In this document: piece by piece, positions 6,649 through 13,265 of the stretch
How the letters are laid out: the number at the start of each line of letters is the position of its first letter
Position numbering within the stretch: the stretch's first letter is position 1
From: Solirubrobacteraceae bacterium
Lineage (GTDB): Bacteria; Actinomycetota; Thermoleophilia; Solirubrobacterales; Solirubrobacteraceae
DNA: 13,518 nucleotides
Direction of reading: 5' to 3'
NCBI GenBank assembly: GCA_024710825.1
Contig: JANJUA010000228.1
Span: forward strand, 1 to 13,518
Program-made: the position numbers and the translations under genes
Notes under the pieces: model-generated
What the model saw: the letters and a program-made list of their open reading frames with translations, nothing else
The model's database searches: none
What the model was told of the DNA's origin: nothing

Positions 6649-7731
6649 ATGGAGAGCAGCGGCAGCTACCTGGCCGTCATCAAGGTCGTCGGCGTCGGCG
6701 GCGGCGGCACCAACGCCGTCAGCCGGATGGTCGACGCCGGTCTGCGCGGGGTCGAGTTCATCTCGGCCAACACGGATGCCCAGGCGCTCCAGATGACCGA
6801 GGCCGACATCAAGCTGAACATCGGCCACGAGCTCACGAAGGGGCTCGGCGCCGGCGCGAACCCGGACGTCGGCTACGGCGCGGCGGCCGAGTCGCGCGAC
6901 GAGATCAAGGAGGCCCTCAAGGGCGCCGACATGGTCTTCGTCACGGCGGGCGAGGGCGGCGGCACCGGCACGGGCGCCGCGCCGGTCATCGCCGACATCG
7001 CCAAGAACGAGATCGGCGCGCTCACCGTCGGCGTCGTCACTAAGCCGTTCGAGTTCGAGGGCACGCAGCGCACGCGGCAGGCCGAGGAGGGCATCCAGCG
7101 CCTGCGCGAGGTCGTCGACACGCTGATCGTCATCCCCAACGAGAAGCTGCTCAGCGTCATCGAGCGGCGGACCTCGATCCTGGACGCGTTCCGCGAGGCC
7201 GACAACGTCCTGCGCCAGGGCGTCCAGGGCATCACGGACCTGATCACGATCCCCGGCCTCATCAACCTCGACTTCGCCGACGTCCGCACGATCATGCACG
7301 ACGCCGGCTCGGCGCTGATGGGCATCGGCACCGCCAGCGGCGAGAACCGCGCCGCGGAGGCGGCCAAGATGGCGATCAGCTCGCCGCTGCTCGAGGAGAC
7401 CGTCGAGGGCGCCACCGGCATCCTGCTGAACATCACCGGCGGGGCGGACCTGGGTCTGTTCGAGGTCAACGAGGCGGCCGAGATCGTCAACCAGGCCTCC
7501 GACGCGAGCGCGAACATCATCTTCGGATCGGTGGTCGACCCCGGCATGGGCGACGAGGTCCGCGTAACCGTCATCGCGACCGGCTTCGACCACGGACGCG
7601 CGCGCCCGGGGAGCGCTCGCGAGGAGACCCGCACGCGCCGTCGCGACCGCGACGTGCGGCTCGACGATCGCCAGCGCTCGTCGCTGGAGATCTCCGACGA
7701 CGACATCGACATCCCGCCCTTCCTGCGCTGA
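6649..7731 (+). CDS. ftsZ: FtsZ, tubulin-like cell division GTPase
   Basis: FtsZ polymerises with GTP into the cytoplasmic Z-ring that organises division. The 360-aa product begins its first beta strand at [15 protein letters not shown] (residues 10-24). The tubulin signature GGGTGTG is at 103-109, KPFEFEG follows, and the T7 synergy loop NLDFAD with catalytic Asp208 and Asp211 is at 206-211. After the globular domain (to about residue 312) comes a short linker rich in Arg and Asp, then [11 protein letters not shown], the conserved C-terminal peptide that binds membrane tethers such as SepF or FtsA. Neither tether gene is in the window. ATG 6649 is chosen because the family starts just before this strand; the frame stays open to GTG 6580 but that part lies in the leader hairpin. 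No clear Shine-Dalgarno is seen before the ATG. Confidence 0.98.
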   Translation: MESSGSYLAVIKVVGVGGGGTNAVSRMVDAGLRGVEFISANTDAQALQMTEADIKLNIGHELTKGLGAGANPDVGYGAAAESRDEIKEALKGADMVFVTAGEGGGTGTGAAPVIADIAKNEIGALTVGVVTKPFEFEGTQRTRQAEEGIQRLREVVDTLIVIPNEKLLSVIERRTSILDAFREADNVLRQGVQGITDLITIPGLINLDFADVRTIMHDAGSALMGIGTASGENRAAEAAKMAISSPLLEETVEGATGILLNITGGADLGLFEVNEAAEIVNQASDASANIIFGSVVDPGMGDEVRVTVIATGFDHGRARPGSAREETRTRRRDRDVRLDDRQRSSLEISDDDIDIPPFLR

Positions 7732-7859
7732 GCGTCGCGCGCTCGCGCCCTGTAGCACGAAACGCGGCCGTCTCGTCTACCCTGCACGACGTTCCGCAAA
7801 CTCACCGGGCGTCCGCGCCGGTGCGACAGGCGGGCCGTGTCCGGTCCGATAGACGAAAC
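7732..7859. other. Gap between ftsZ and the 44-codon ORF
   Basis: This 128-nt gap has no gene. A 5-bp hairpin (GAGCG 7730-7734 with CGCTC 7740-7744) overlaps the ftsZ stop and could help end the transcript. A TACCCT at 7778-7783 fits a TAnnnT -10 box but has no good -35. A second hairpin pairs CACCGG (7803-7808) with CCGGTG (7818-7823) around a 9-nt loop. No U-rich tract follows either hairpin, so terminator function is unproven. Confidence 0.35.
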
Positions 7860-7994
7860 ATGAAGACGATGACGCCGAAGGAGCTGGCCGCGCACCTTCG
7901 CACGCTCAAGTTGGCGAAGGAGCAGGATCTCGACGAGCTGCTCACCGACCTCCTGGTCCACTCCTACGCCACGAAGGCGATCCAGAACGCATAG
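7860..7994 (+). CDS. Small hypothetical protein, 44 aa
   Basis: ATG 7860 opens a 44-codon frame ending at TAG 7992-7994, with peptide starting MKTMTPKELAAHLRTLK. I do not recognise the family. Coding potential is good: 41 of 44 sense codons end in G or C while the second positions are AT-rich, as in the neighbouring real genes and unlike random GC-rich DNA. The peptide is predicted to be mostly helical, with a basic first half (PKELAAHLRTLKLAK) and an acidic, leucine-rich second half (QDLDELLTDLLVH), so it may form a helical hairpin or bind a partner. It has no signal peptide, membrane span or cysteine. There is no strong ribosome binding site; GTG 7821 is an in-frame longer alternative. It stands alone between ftsZ and gcvT, followed by hairpins. 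Confidence 0.6.
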   Translation: MKTMTPKELAAHLRTLKLAKEQDLDELLTDLLVHSYATKAIQNA

Positions 7995-8005
7995 GGGCTC
8001 TCGAC

Positions 8006-8034
8006 GGTGGCCAGCCGGTCGTCGGCGTGCCACC
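8006..8034 (+). other. Hairpin just after the 44-codon ORF
   Basis: GGTGGC (8006-8011) pairs with GCCACC (8029-8034), and inside it GCCG (8014-8017) pairs with CGGC (8023-8026) around a 5-nt loop, separated by a 2x2 internal loop. It begins 11 nt after the stop of the small ORF. It may be a terminator without a U-tract, as is common in GC-rich actinobacteria, or part of a structured RNA. Confidence 0.35.
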
Positions 8035-8073
8035 CGAGGCCGACCGCCCCGCCCGAGGAGAAGCACATCGCCC

Positions 8074-8097
8074 GCGGTCGGCCGCATGGCCGACCGC
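8074..8097. terminator. Perfect 10-bp inverted repeat with 4-nt loop, candidate terminator
   Basis: GCGGTCGGCC (8074-8083) and GGCCGACCGC (8088-8097) are exact reverse complements around a GCAT loop, a very stable hairpin. It lies about 80 nt after the previous hairpin and 95 nt before the gcvT ATG. No U-tract follows, so this is either a U-less terminator isolating the gcv operon from the upstream genes or a protein-binding inverted repeat. The rest of the 7995-8192 gap shows no ORF and no glycine riboswitch core. Confidence 0.45.
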
Positions 8098-8178
8098 CGC
8101 TTCGCCGTGGCGTCGCGAGCGCCCGACGCCGACCACCGGCCCGGTCGCGCCGGACGCCGTCGCGCCGAGTGCCGCTGC

Positions 8179-8184
8179 TACGGT
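8179..8184 (+). promoter_or_regulatory. Candidate -10 box of gcvT, spaced for a leaderless mRNA
   Basis: TACGGT fits the TAnnnT pattern and ends 8 nt before the gcvT ATG, so transcription would begin at or within a base or two of the start codon. There is no Shine-Dalgarno before gcvT, which agrees with leaderless translation, a frequent mode in Actinobacteria. No good -35 box is visible. Confidence 0.45.
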
Positions 8185-8192
8185 GCCCGACC

Positions 8193-9293
8193 ATGACGGC
8201 CGCCCCCGAGACCACCTTGTCGCGCACGCCGCTGTACGACTGCCACGTCGCCGCGGCGGCGAAGCTCGTCCCGTTCGCGGGTTGGGAGATGCCGGTGCAG
8301 TACGCCGGGGTCAAGGAGGAGCACCTGGCCGTCCGCTCGGAGGCGGGCGTCTTCGACGTCTCCCATATGGGTGAGATCGAGACGAGCGGCCCGGACGCGA
8401 CGGCGTTCCTCCAGCGGCTGGTGTCCAACGACGTCGAGCAGGTGCCCGTCGGCGGCGCGCAGTACGCGCTGCTGCTGCGCCGGGACGGCGGCATCCTGGA
8501 CGACCTCTTCTCCTACCGGCTCGAGCCGAGCCGCTGGCTCACGGTGACGAACGCGGCCAACCACGCCAAGGACCTCGCCTGGTTCCAGCGCCAGGCGGAG
8601 GAGTTCGACGGCGACGTGACCGTCACCGACCGCGCCGACGACTTCGCGATGCTCGCCGTGCAGGGGCCGCTGGCCCGCGAGATCGTCGGCGCCATCTCCG
8701 GCGGGCCGCTCCCCGTTCGCTTCGCGGTCGCCGAGCGGAGGGTGTCGGGCAGCGACGCCCTGATCTGCGGGACCGGCTACACCGGCGAGGACGGGGTCGA
8801 GCTGCTGCTGGCGCCCGCCGACGCGCCGCGGGTCTGGGACGAGCTCGTGCGTCGCGGCGCCACTCCGGCCGGCCTGGTCGCTCGCGACACGCTGCGCCTC
8901 GAGGTCTGCTTCCACCTCTACGGCAACGACCTGTCCGAGGAGCGAGGGCCGATCGAGGCCGGCCTGGGCTGGGCGTGCAAGGAGGACACCGGCTTCATCG
9001 GCGCCGACGCCGTGCGCGCGGTGCGCGAGGCGGGGCCGGCGCAGCGGCTCGTGGCCTTCACGCTCGAGTCCGGGATCGCCCGCCAGGGCAACCCGATCGA
9101 GGGCGGCGGCGAGGTCACGAGCGGCACGATGTCGCCTTCCCTGGGCGTGGGCATCGGCATGGGGTACGTTTCGGCCGATCGCGCTGCCGAGGGCACGACC
9201 CTCGAGATCGACGTCCGCGGCAGGACGCGCACGGCGACCGTCCGCGCGAAGCCGCTGTATCGCCGACCGGATCGAACGGAGACGCATGGCTGA
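8193..9293 (+). CDS. gcvT: GcvT, glycine cleavage system aminomethyltransferase (T protein)
   Basis: GcvT takes the aminomethyl group from lipoyl-GcvH and passes the one-carbon unit to tetrahydrofolate, releasing ammonia. The 366-aa length is normal. Visible motifs: FAGWEMPVQY at 28-37, GVFDVSHMGEI from 52, GGILDDL with the Asp103-Asp104 pair that includes the conserved catalytic aspartate, GTGYTGEDGVE at 193-203, RDTLRLE at 231-237, and the C-terminal TSGTMSPSLG at 309-318. ATG 8193 is chosen because the family begins just before the TPLYDCHVAAAAKLVPFAG stretch; the frame is open to ATG 8007 but the extra residues are low-complexity and cover the hairpin region. It leads the gcv operon and overlaps gcvH by 8 nt. 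Confidence 0.96.
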   Translation: MTAAPETTLSRTPLYDCHVAAAAKLVPFAGWEMPVQYAGVKEEHLAVRSEAGVFDVSHMGEIETSGPDATAFLQRLVSNDVEQVPVGGAQYALLLRRDGGILDDLFSYRLEPSRWLTVTNAANHAKDLAWFQRQAEEFDGDVTVTDRADDFAMLAVQGPLAREIVGAISGGPLPVRFAVAERRVSGSDALICGTGYTGEDGVELLLAPADAPRVWDELVRRGATPAGLVARDTLRLEVCFHLYGNDLSEERGPIEAGLGWACKEDTGFIGADAVRAVREAGPAQRLVAFTLESGIARQGNPIEGGGEVTSGTMSPSLGVGIGMGYVSADRAAEGTTLEIDVRGRTRTATVRAKPLYRRPDRTETHG

Positions 9294-9681
9294 CGCTTCA
9301 TACCCGCCCGAGCTGCTGTACCACCCGGAGCACGACTGGGTGCGGATCGACTCCGCCGACCCCGGCGTGGCGGTCTTCGGCATCACCTGGTTCGCCCAGG
9401 ACGCCCTCGGAGAGGTCGTGTTCTTCGACCCCCCGGAGGTCGGCACGACGGTGACCAAGGACGAGCCGTACGCCGAGGTCGAGTCGGTCAAGGCCGTCTC
9501 GGACGTCATCGCCCCGCTCTCGGGCGAGATCCTCGAGGTCAACGCCGCCCTGGCGGACGCGCCCGAGGCGATCAACGACGACCCGTACGGCGAGGGCTGG
9601 CTCGTCAAGGTCAAGCTCTCCGACGAGGGCGAGACCGCCGCGCTGCTGGACCAGCCGAGCTACACGGCCAGCCTGGCGTGA
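9286..9681 (+). CDS. gcvH: GcvH, lipoyl carrier protein of glycine cleavage
   Basis: GcvH is the small cytoplasmic carrier whose lipoyl arm shuttles the aminomethyl intermediate between the P, T and L proteins. The product is 131 aa, a standard length. The lipoylation site is Lys69 in AEVESVKAVSD, and the HPEHDWVRI start and GITWFAQDALGEVVF stretch are typical of the family, as is the late NDDPYGEGWLVKV segment. ATG 9286 overlaps the end of gcvT and has GGAG at 9278-9281. It ends in a GTGA overlap with the regulator gene. The lipoyl ligase or synthase needed to modify it is not in the window. Confidence 0.97.
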   Translation: MADASYPPELLYHPEHDWVRIDSADPGVAVFGITWFAQDALGEVVFFDPPEVGTTVTKDEPYAEVESVKAVSDVIAPLSGEILEVNAALADAPEAINDDPYGEGWLVKVKLSDEGETAALLDQPSYTASLA

Positions 9682-10361
9682 GCTCCCGCCCGCTCTACGA
9701 GCGGGTGGTCCAGCGGCTCGAGGAGCTGATCCGCACCGAGGAGCTGCGACCGGGCGACCGGCTGATGACCGAGCGCGAGCTCGCGCAGAAGCTCGGCGTC
9801 AGCCGGACGTCGATCCGCCAGGCGCTCACCGCGCTGCGCGTCCGCGGCATCGTCGAGGTGCGCCACGGCGACGGCATCTACCTGGTCCGGGAGGCGGGCG
9901 AGCTCGTCGGAACTCTGGCGGAGGGGCTCATCGAGAGCCACAAGCACCTGCCGGCGATCAACGAGGTGCGCGAGGCCGTGGAGCCGAAGGCGGCGCGGCT
10001 GGCCGCCTTGCGGCGCACCGACGCCGACCTCGCCGCGCTGCGCGCGGGGCTGGCGCGGATGCGCGAGGAGATCGCGGCCGGCCGGCCGGGGATCGACGGC
10101 GACGCGGCCTTCCACCGCGCGCTGGTCGCCGCCGCGCACAACGAGGTGCTCTCCGCCGTCTGGGAGCAGCTCGCGCCCGGGGCGGATCAGTCCTCGCAGG
10201 CGTCGCTCGTGCGCGTCGGGCGGCCGCAGCGCTCGCTGGGCGAGCACGAGCGCGTCCTCGACGCCATCGCGGCGGCGGACGCCGAGGGCGCCGAGCTCGC
10301 GATGCGCCTGCACGTGCGGGACTTCTCCGACCTGGAGATGGTCGACCGACGCGAGAGCTAG
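9678..10361 (+). CDS. GntR-family transcriptional regulator, FadR subfamily
   Basis: This 227-aa protein has an N-terminal winged helix-turn-helix (about residues 5-72), with RPGDRLMTERELAQKLGVSRTSIRQAL as the GntR recognition region, and a C-terminal helical FCD ligand-binding domain (about 90-215). The FCD metal ligands are all present in the usual pattern: Asp142, His146, His190 and His212, so it probably binds a metal-coordinated small carboxylate. It starts at GTG 9678, overlapping the gcvH stop by 4 nt with no separate ribosome binding site, so it is translated with the glycine cleavage genes. A 37-nt gap to gcvPA carries FadR-like operator repeats. The likely role is control of this operon; a glycine, serine or one-carbon related ligand is a guess. 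Being placed inside the structural operon is uncommon. Confidence 0.9.
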   Translation: MSSRPLYERVVQRLEELIRTEELRPGDRLMTERELAQKLGVSRTSIRQALTALRVRGIVEVRHGDGIYLVREAGELVGTLAEGLIESHKHLPAINEVREAVEPKAARLAALRRTDADLAALRAGLARMREEIAAGRPGIDGDAAFHRALVAAAHNEVLSAVWEQLAPGADQSSQASLVRVGRPQRSLGEHERVLDAIAAADAEGAELAMRLHVRDFSDLEMVDRRES

Positions 10362-10364
10362 TAT
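10359..10364 (+). promoter_or_regulatory. Possible internal -10 box before gcvPA
   Basis: TAGTAT matches four of six bases of the -10 consensus including both ends, and overlaps the stop of the regulator gene. It would start transcription near 10371, inside the first operator repeat. No -35 match is seen at the right distance, so this is tentative. Confidence 0.3.
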
Positions 10365-10394
10365 TGGTCCATCCACTAGAGAAGTGGTCCAACC
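10365..10394. promoter_or_regulatory. Candidate GntR/FadR operator pair upstream of gcvPA
   Basis: TGGTCCAWCC occurs at 10365-10374 and again at 10385-10394, exactly 20 bp (about two helix turns) apart on the same face of the DNA. Each copy, read to 11 bp, resembles the FadR-type TNGTCNGACNA site with two mismatches. Between and overlapping them, CCACT (10373-10377) and AGTGG (10383-10387) form an inverted repeat with a 5-bp spacer. The site lies directly after the GntR-family gene and just before the gcvPA start, which makes that regulator the natural candidate binder. Confidence 0.5.
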
Positions 10395-10398
10395 TTCC

Positions 10399-11727
10399 AT
10401 GAGCACATACACCGCCACCACCGACGCAGACCGCCAGGCGATGCTCGCCGAGATCGGCGTCTCGTCCGTCGACGAGCTCTTCGACTCCGTGCCCGCCGCA
10501 CTGCGGCTGGACCGGCCGCTCGACCTGCCCGCCGGGCTGCCCGAGCAGGACGTCTACGCGCACCTGCGGGACCTCGCGGCCCGCAACGTCTCGGCCGAGG
10601 ACGAGCTGACGTTCCTCGGCGGCGGGATGTACGACCACTACGTCCCGGCGCTCATCGACATGCTCATGTCGCGCTCGGAGTTCCTGACGCCGTACACGCC
10701 CTACCAGCCCGAGATCTCCCAGGGCGGGCTCCAGGTCATGTTCGAGTACCAGACGGCGATCTCCGAGCTCACCGCGCTGCCGGTGTCGAACGCCTCGGTG
10801 TACGAGGGCCCGAGCGCGGTTGCCGCCGCCGGCTACCTCGCCAAGCTCGCCCGCCCCGGCCGCACGAAGTTCGTCGTCTCCGGGGGCGTGCATCCGCACT
10901 CCGTCGAGACGCTGCGCACCTACGCGTTCGGCTTCGGCGCCGAGGTGGTGGTCGTCCCGCTGGTCGACGGCGTCACCGAGTGGGGCGACGCGGTCGACGA
11001 CGACACCGCCGCCGTCTTCTTCCAGAACCCGAACTTCCTCGGCGCCGTCGAGGACGCGGAGGCGCTCGCCGCGGATGTCGCCCCCGCCGGCCCCGTCGTC
11101 GTCGCCGCCTACGACCCGATCGCGCTCGGCATCCTCAAGCCGCCCGGCGAGTGCGGCGTCGACGTCTGCGTCGGCGAGGGCCAGCCGCTGGGCAACCGGC
11201 TCGACTACGGCGGCCCGTCGTTCGGCTTCTTCGCCGCCACCGAGGAGCACCTGCGGCGGATGCCGGGGCGGATCGCCGGAGAGACGACCGACGTCGACGG
11301 TCGCCGCGGGTTCGTCCTGACGCTCCAGACGCGCGAGCAGCACATCCGCCGCGAGAAGGCGACGTCGAACATCTGCACGGCGCAGGCGCTCAACGCGCTC
11401 GGCGGGGTCGTCTACCTCGCCTGGCTCGGGCGCGAGGGGCTCGTCGAGCTCGGCGAGGTGCTGCTCCAGCGCACGCACTACGCCCGCGAGCGGCTCTGCG
11501 AGATCGACGGCGTCGAGCCGCTGCACACCCAGCCGGTGATCCGCGAGTTCGCGGTCCGGCTGCCCGTGCCGGTGCAGGAGGTCGTCGAGGCGTGCGCGGC
11601 CGAGGGCGTCAACCCCGGGCTGGCGCTGGTCGAGGACAACGCGCTGCTGGTCGCCCTGACCGAGCAGCGCTCGCGGGCGGACATCGACCGCCTGGTCGAT
11701 ACGGTGCGAAAGGCGGTGGCGCGATGA
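10399..11727 (+). CDS. gcvPA: GcvPA, glycine decarboxylase P protein subunit 1
   Basis: GcvPA is the N-terminal-half equivalent of glycine dehydrogenase; with GcvPB it forms the PLP enzyme that decarboxylates glycine and loads GcvH. The product is 442 aa, as expected. Motifs seen: FLGGGMYDHY at 72-81, TPYTPYQPEISQG at 97-109, NASVYEGPSA from 131, and QHIRREKATSN at 314-324. This subunit lacks the PLP lysine, which is in GcvPB. I choose ATG 10399 rather than GTG 10384, which would lie within the operator repeat and add five residues not typical of the family. Only a weak GAGAAG ribosome binding site is seen. It ends with an ATGA overlap with gcvPB. Confidence 0.96.
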   Translation: MSTYTATTDADRQAMLAEIGVSSVDELFDSVPAALRLDRPLDLPAGLPEQDVYAHLRDLAARNVSAEDELTFLGGGMYDHYVPALIDMLMSRSEFLTPYTPYQPEISQGGLQVMFEYQTAISELTALPVSNASVYEGPSAVAAAGYLAKLARPGRTKFVVSGGVHPHSVETLRTYAFGFGAEVVVVPLVDGVTEWGDAVDDDTAAVFFQNPNFLGAVEDAEALAADVAPAGPVVVAAYDPIALGILKPPGECGVDVCVGEGQPLGNRLDYGGPSFGFFAATEEHLRRMPGRIAGETTDVDGRRGFVLTLQTREQHIRREKATSNICTAQALNALGGVVYLAWLGREGLVELGEVLLQRTHYARERLCEIDGVEPLHTQPVIREFAVRLPVPVQEVVEACAAEGVNPGLALVEDNALLVALTEQRSRADIDRLVDTVRKAVAR

Positions 11728-13241
11728 GCACGACGGCTACGACGTCCGAGCCGCTGCGCCAGGAGACGGCGCAGCAGCGCGACCGCGCGACGACGATCTT
11801 CGAGAAGGGCGCGCCCGGACGGCGCGCGTTCGTGGCGCCCGCCGTGGACGTCCCCGCGGCGGACCCGACGACCCTGCTGCCGCAGAGCCTCCGGCGCTCG
11901 GAGCCGGCTCGGCTGCCCGAGATCTCCGAGCCGGAGATCGTCCGCCACTACGTCAACCTGTCCAAGCGCAACTTCGACCTGGACTCGGGCTTCTACCCGC
12001 TCGGCTCGTGCACGATGAAGCACAACCCGCGGCTGCACGAGCGGGTCGCCGGCCTGGCGGGCCACGCGCGGCTGCATCCTTTCCAGCACCCCTCGCGGGC
12101 GCAGGGCGCGCTCGAGCTGATGTGGCGCCTGGAGCGCGCGCTGGGCGAGGTCAGCGGCATGCCGCATGTCTCGCTGCAGCCCAGCGCCGGCTCCCACGGC
12201 GAGCTGGCGGGCGTGCTGCTCAGCAAGGCCTACCACGCCGATCGCGGCGAGCAGCGGACGAAGGTCCTCACCCCCGACACCGCCCACGGGACGAACCCCG
12301 CCACGGTGACGATGGCGGGCATGGAGGTCGTCAAGGTCGGCACGAACGCGGACGGCGGCGTCGACGTCGAGGACCTGCGGGCCAAGGCGGACGAGTCGGT
12401 CGCCTGCCTCATGCTCACCAACCCGAACACGCTCGGGGTCTTCGACGCGAACATCGCCGAGATCGCCGAGATCGTCCACGGCGTCGGGGCGACCCTCTAC
12501 TACGACGGGGCGAACCTCAACGCGATCATGGGCGTCACGCGCCCCGGCGACATGGGCTTCGACATCGTGCACTTCAACCTGCACAAGTCCTTCACCCAGC
12601 CGCACGGCGGCGGCGGGCCGGGCGCGGGCCCGATCGCGGTCAGCGACCGGATCGAGCCGTACCTCATGGACCCGCGGATCGTCCGCAACGACGACGGAAG
12701 CTTCGACCTGCGCTCGGGCCACGAGAAGTCGATCGGGCGCCTGCGCGGCTTCCAGGGCAACTACGGCACGTTCGTGCGTTCGTACGCCTATATCTGCTCC
12801 CTGGGCGCCGAGGGCCTCAAGGACGCCTCGGAGACCGCCGTGCTGAACGCCAACTACCTGCTGGCGAAGCTCGGCGACGCCGCCCGGCACCTGCCGCTCG
12901 CCTACGGCCGGCTGTGCATGCACGAGTTCGTGCTGTCGGGCGCGCCGATGAAGCGCGAGCTCGGCATCAAGACGCTCGACCTCGCCAAGCGGCTGCTGGA
13001 CTACGGCTTCCACCCGCCGACGGTCTACTTCCCGCTGCTGGTGGACGAGGCGCTGCTGATCGAGCCGACCGAGACCGAGACGCGCGAGACGCTCGACGCG
13101 TTCGCCGACGCGGTCAAGGCGATCCTGGCCGAGGCCGCCGACGACCCCGAGATCGCCCGCAACGCGCCGTACACCACGCCGGTGCGGCGTCTGGACGAGG
13201 CCGGGGCCGCCAAGCGGCCGATCATCCGCCAGCCCCTGTGA
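11724..13241 (+). CDS. gcvPB: GcvPB, glycine decarboxylase P protein subunit 2 (PLP-binding)
   Basis: GcvPB is the catalytic subunit that carries pyridoxal phosphate. The product is 505 aa. Family motifs are NFDLDSGFYPLGSCTMKHNP (Cys96, Lys99, Asn101 region), SAGSHGE at 154-160 for phosphate binding, TAHGTNPATV, YYDGANLNAI and HFNLHKSFTQPHGGGGPG, in which Lys288 is the Schiff-base lysine and the glycine-rich loop follows. ATG 11724 overlaps the gcvPA stop and is preceded by GAAAGGCGG, an adequate ribosome binding site. The coupling suits the equimolar alpha2-beta2 complex. It is the last gene of the operon; no lpd gene for the L protein follows, so that subunit must be encoded elsewhere, perhaps shared with other 2-oxo acid complexes. 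Confidence 0.97.
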   Translation: MSTTATTSEPLRQETAQQRDRATTIFEKGAPGRRAFVAPAVDVPAADPTTLLPQSLRRSEPARLPEISEPEIVRHYVNLSKRNFDLDSGFYPLGSCTMKHNPRLHERVAGLAGHARLHPFQHPSRAQGALELMWRLERALGEVSGMPHVSLQPSAGSHGELAGVLLSKAYHADRGEQRTKVLTPDTAHGTNPATVTMAGMEVVKVGTNADGGVDVEDLRAKADESVACLMLTNPNTLGVFDANIAEIAEIVHGVGATLYYDGANLNAIMGVTRPGDMGFDIVHFNLHKSFTQPHGGGGPGAGPIAVSDRIEPYLMDPRIVRNDDGSFDLRSGHEKSIGRLRGFQGNYGTFVRSYAYICSLGAEGLKDASETAVLNANYLLAKLGDAARHLPLAYGRLCMHEFVLSGAPMKRELGIKTLDLAKRLLDYGFHPPTVYFPLLVDEALLIEPTETETRETLDAFADAVKAILAEAADDPEIARNAPYTTPVRRLDEAGAAKRPIIRQPL

Positions 13242-13256
13242 GGGCTGCCAGGGGCT
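13231..13256. terminator. Candidate convergent terminator after gcvPB
   Basis: AGCCCCTG (13231-13238) and CAGGGGCT (13249-13256) are exact 8-bp inverted repeats around a 10-nt loop, overlapping the gcvPB stop codon. It lies in the 24-nt gap between two convergent genes, so it could end transcription from both sides. There is no U-tract on either side. Confidence 0.45.
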
Positions 13257-13265
13257 CTGGGTTCC

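Noticed and set aside
8007-8192. Longer GcvT start at ATG 8007
   Set aside because: The added 62 residues have no GcvT similarity, are Arg/Pro-rich and cover the hairpins; ATG 8193 matches the family start and has a suitable -10 box.
7995-8192. Glycine riboswitch upstream of gcvT
   Set aside because: Glycine riboswitches often precede gcv genes, but I could not find the conserved aptamer core or its tandem arrangement in this gap, and the probable leaderless start argues against one.
10384-10398. GTG 10384 as gcvPA start
   Set aside because: It lies within the operator-like inverted repeat and adds only five residues; ATG 10399 is the better start.
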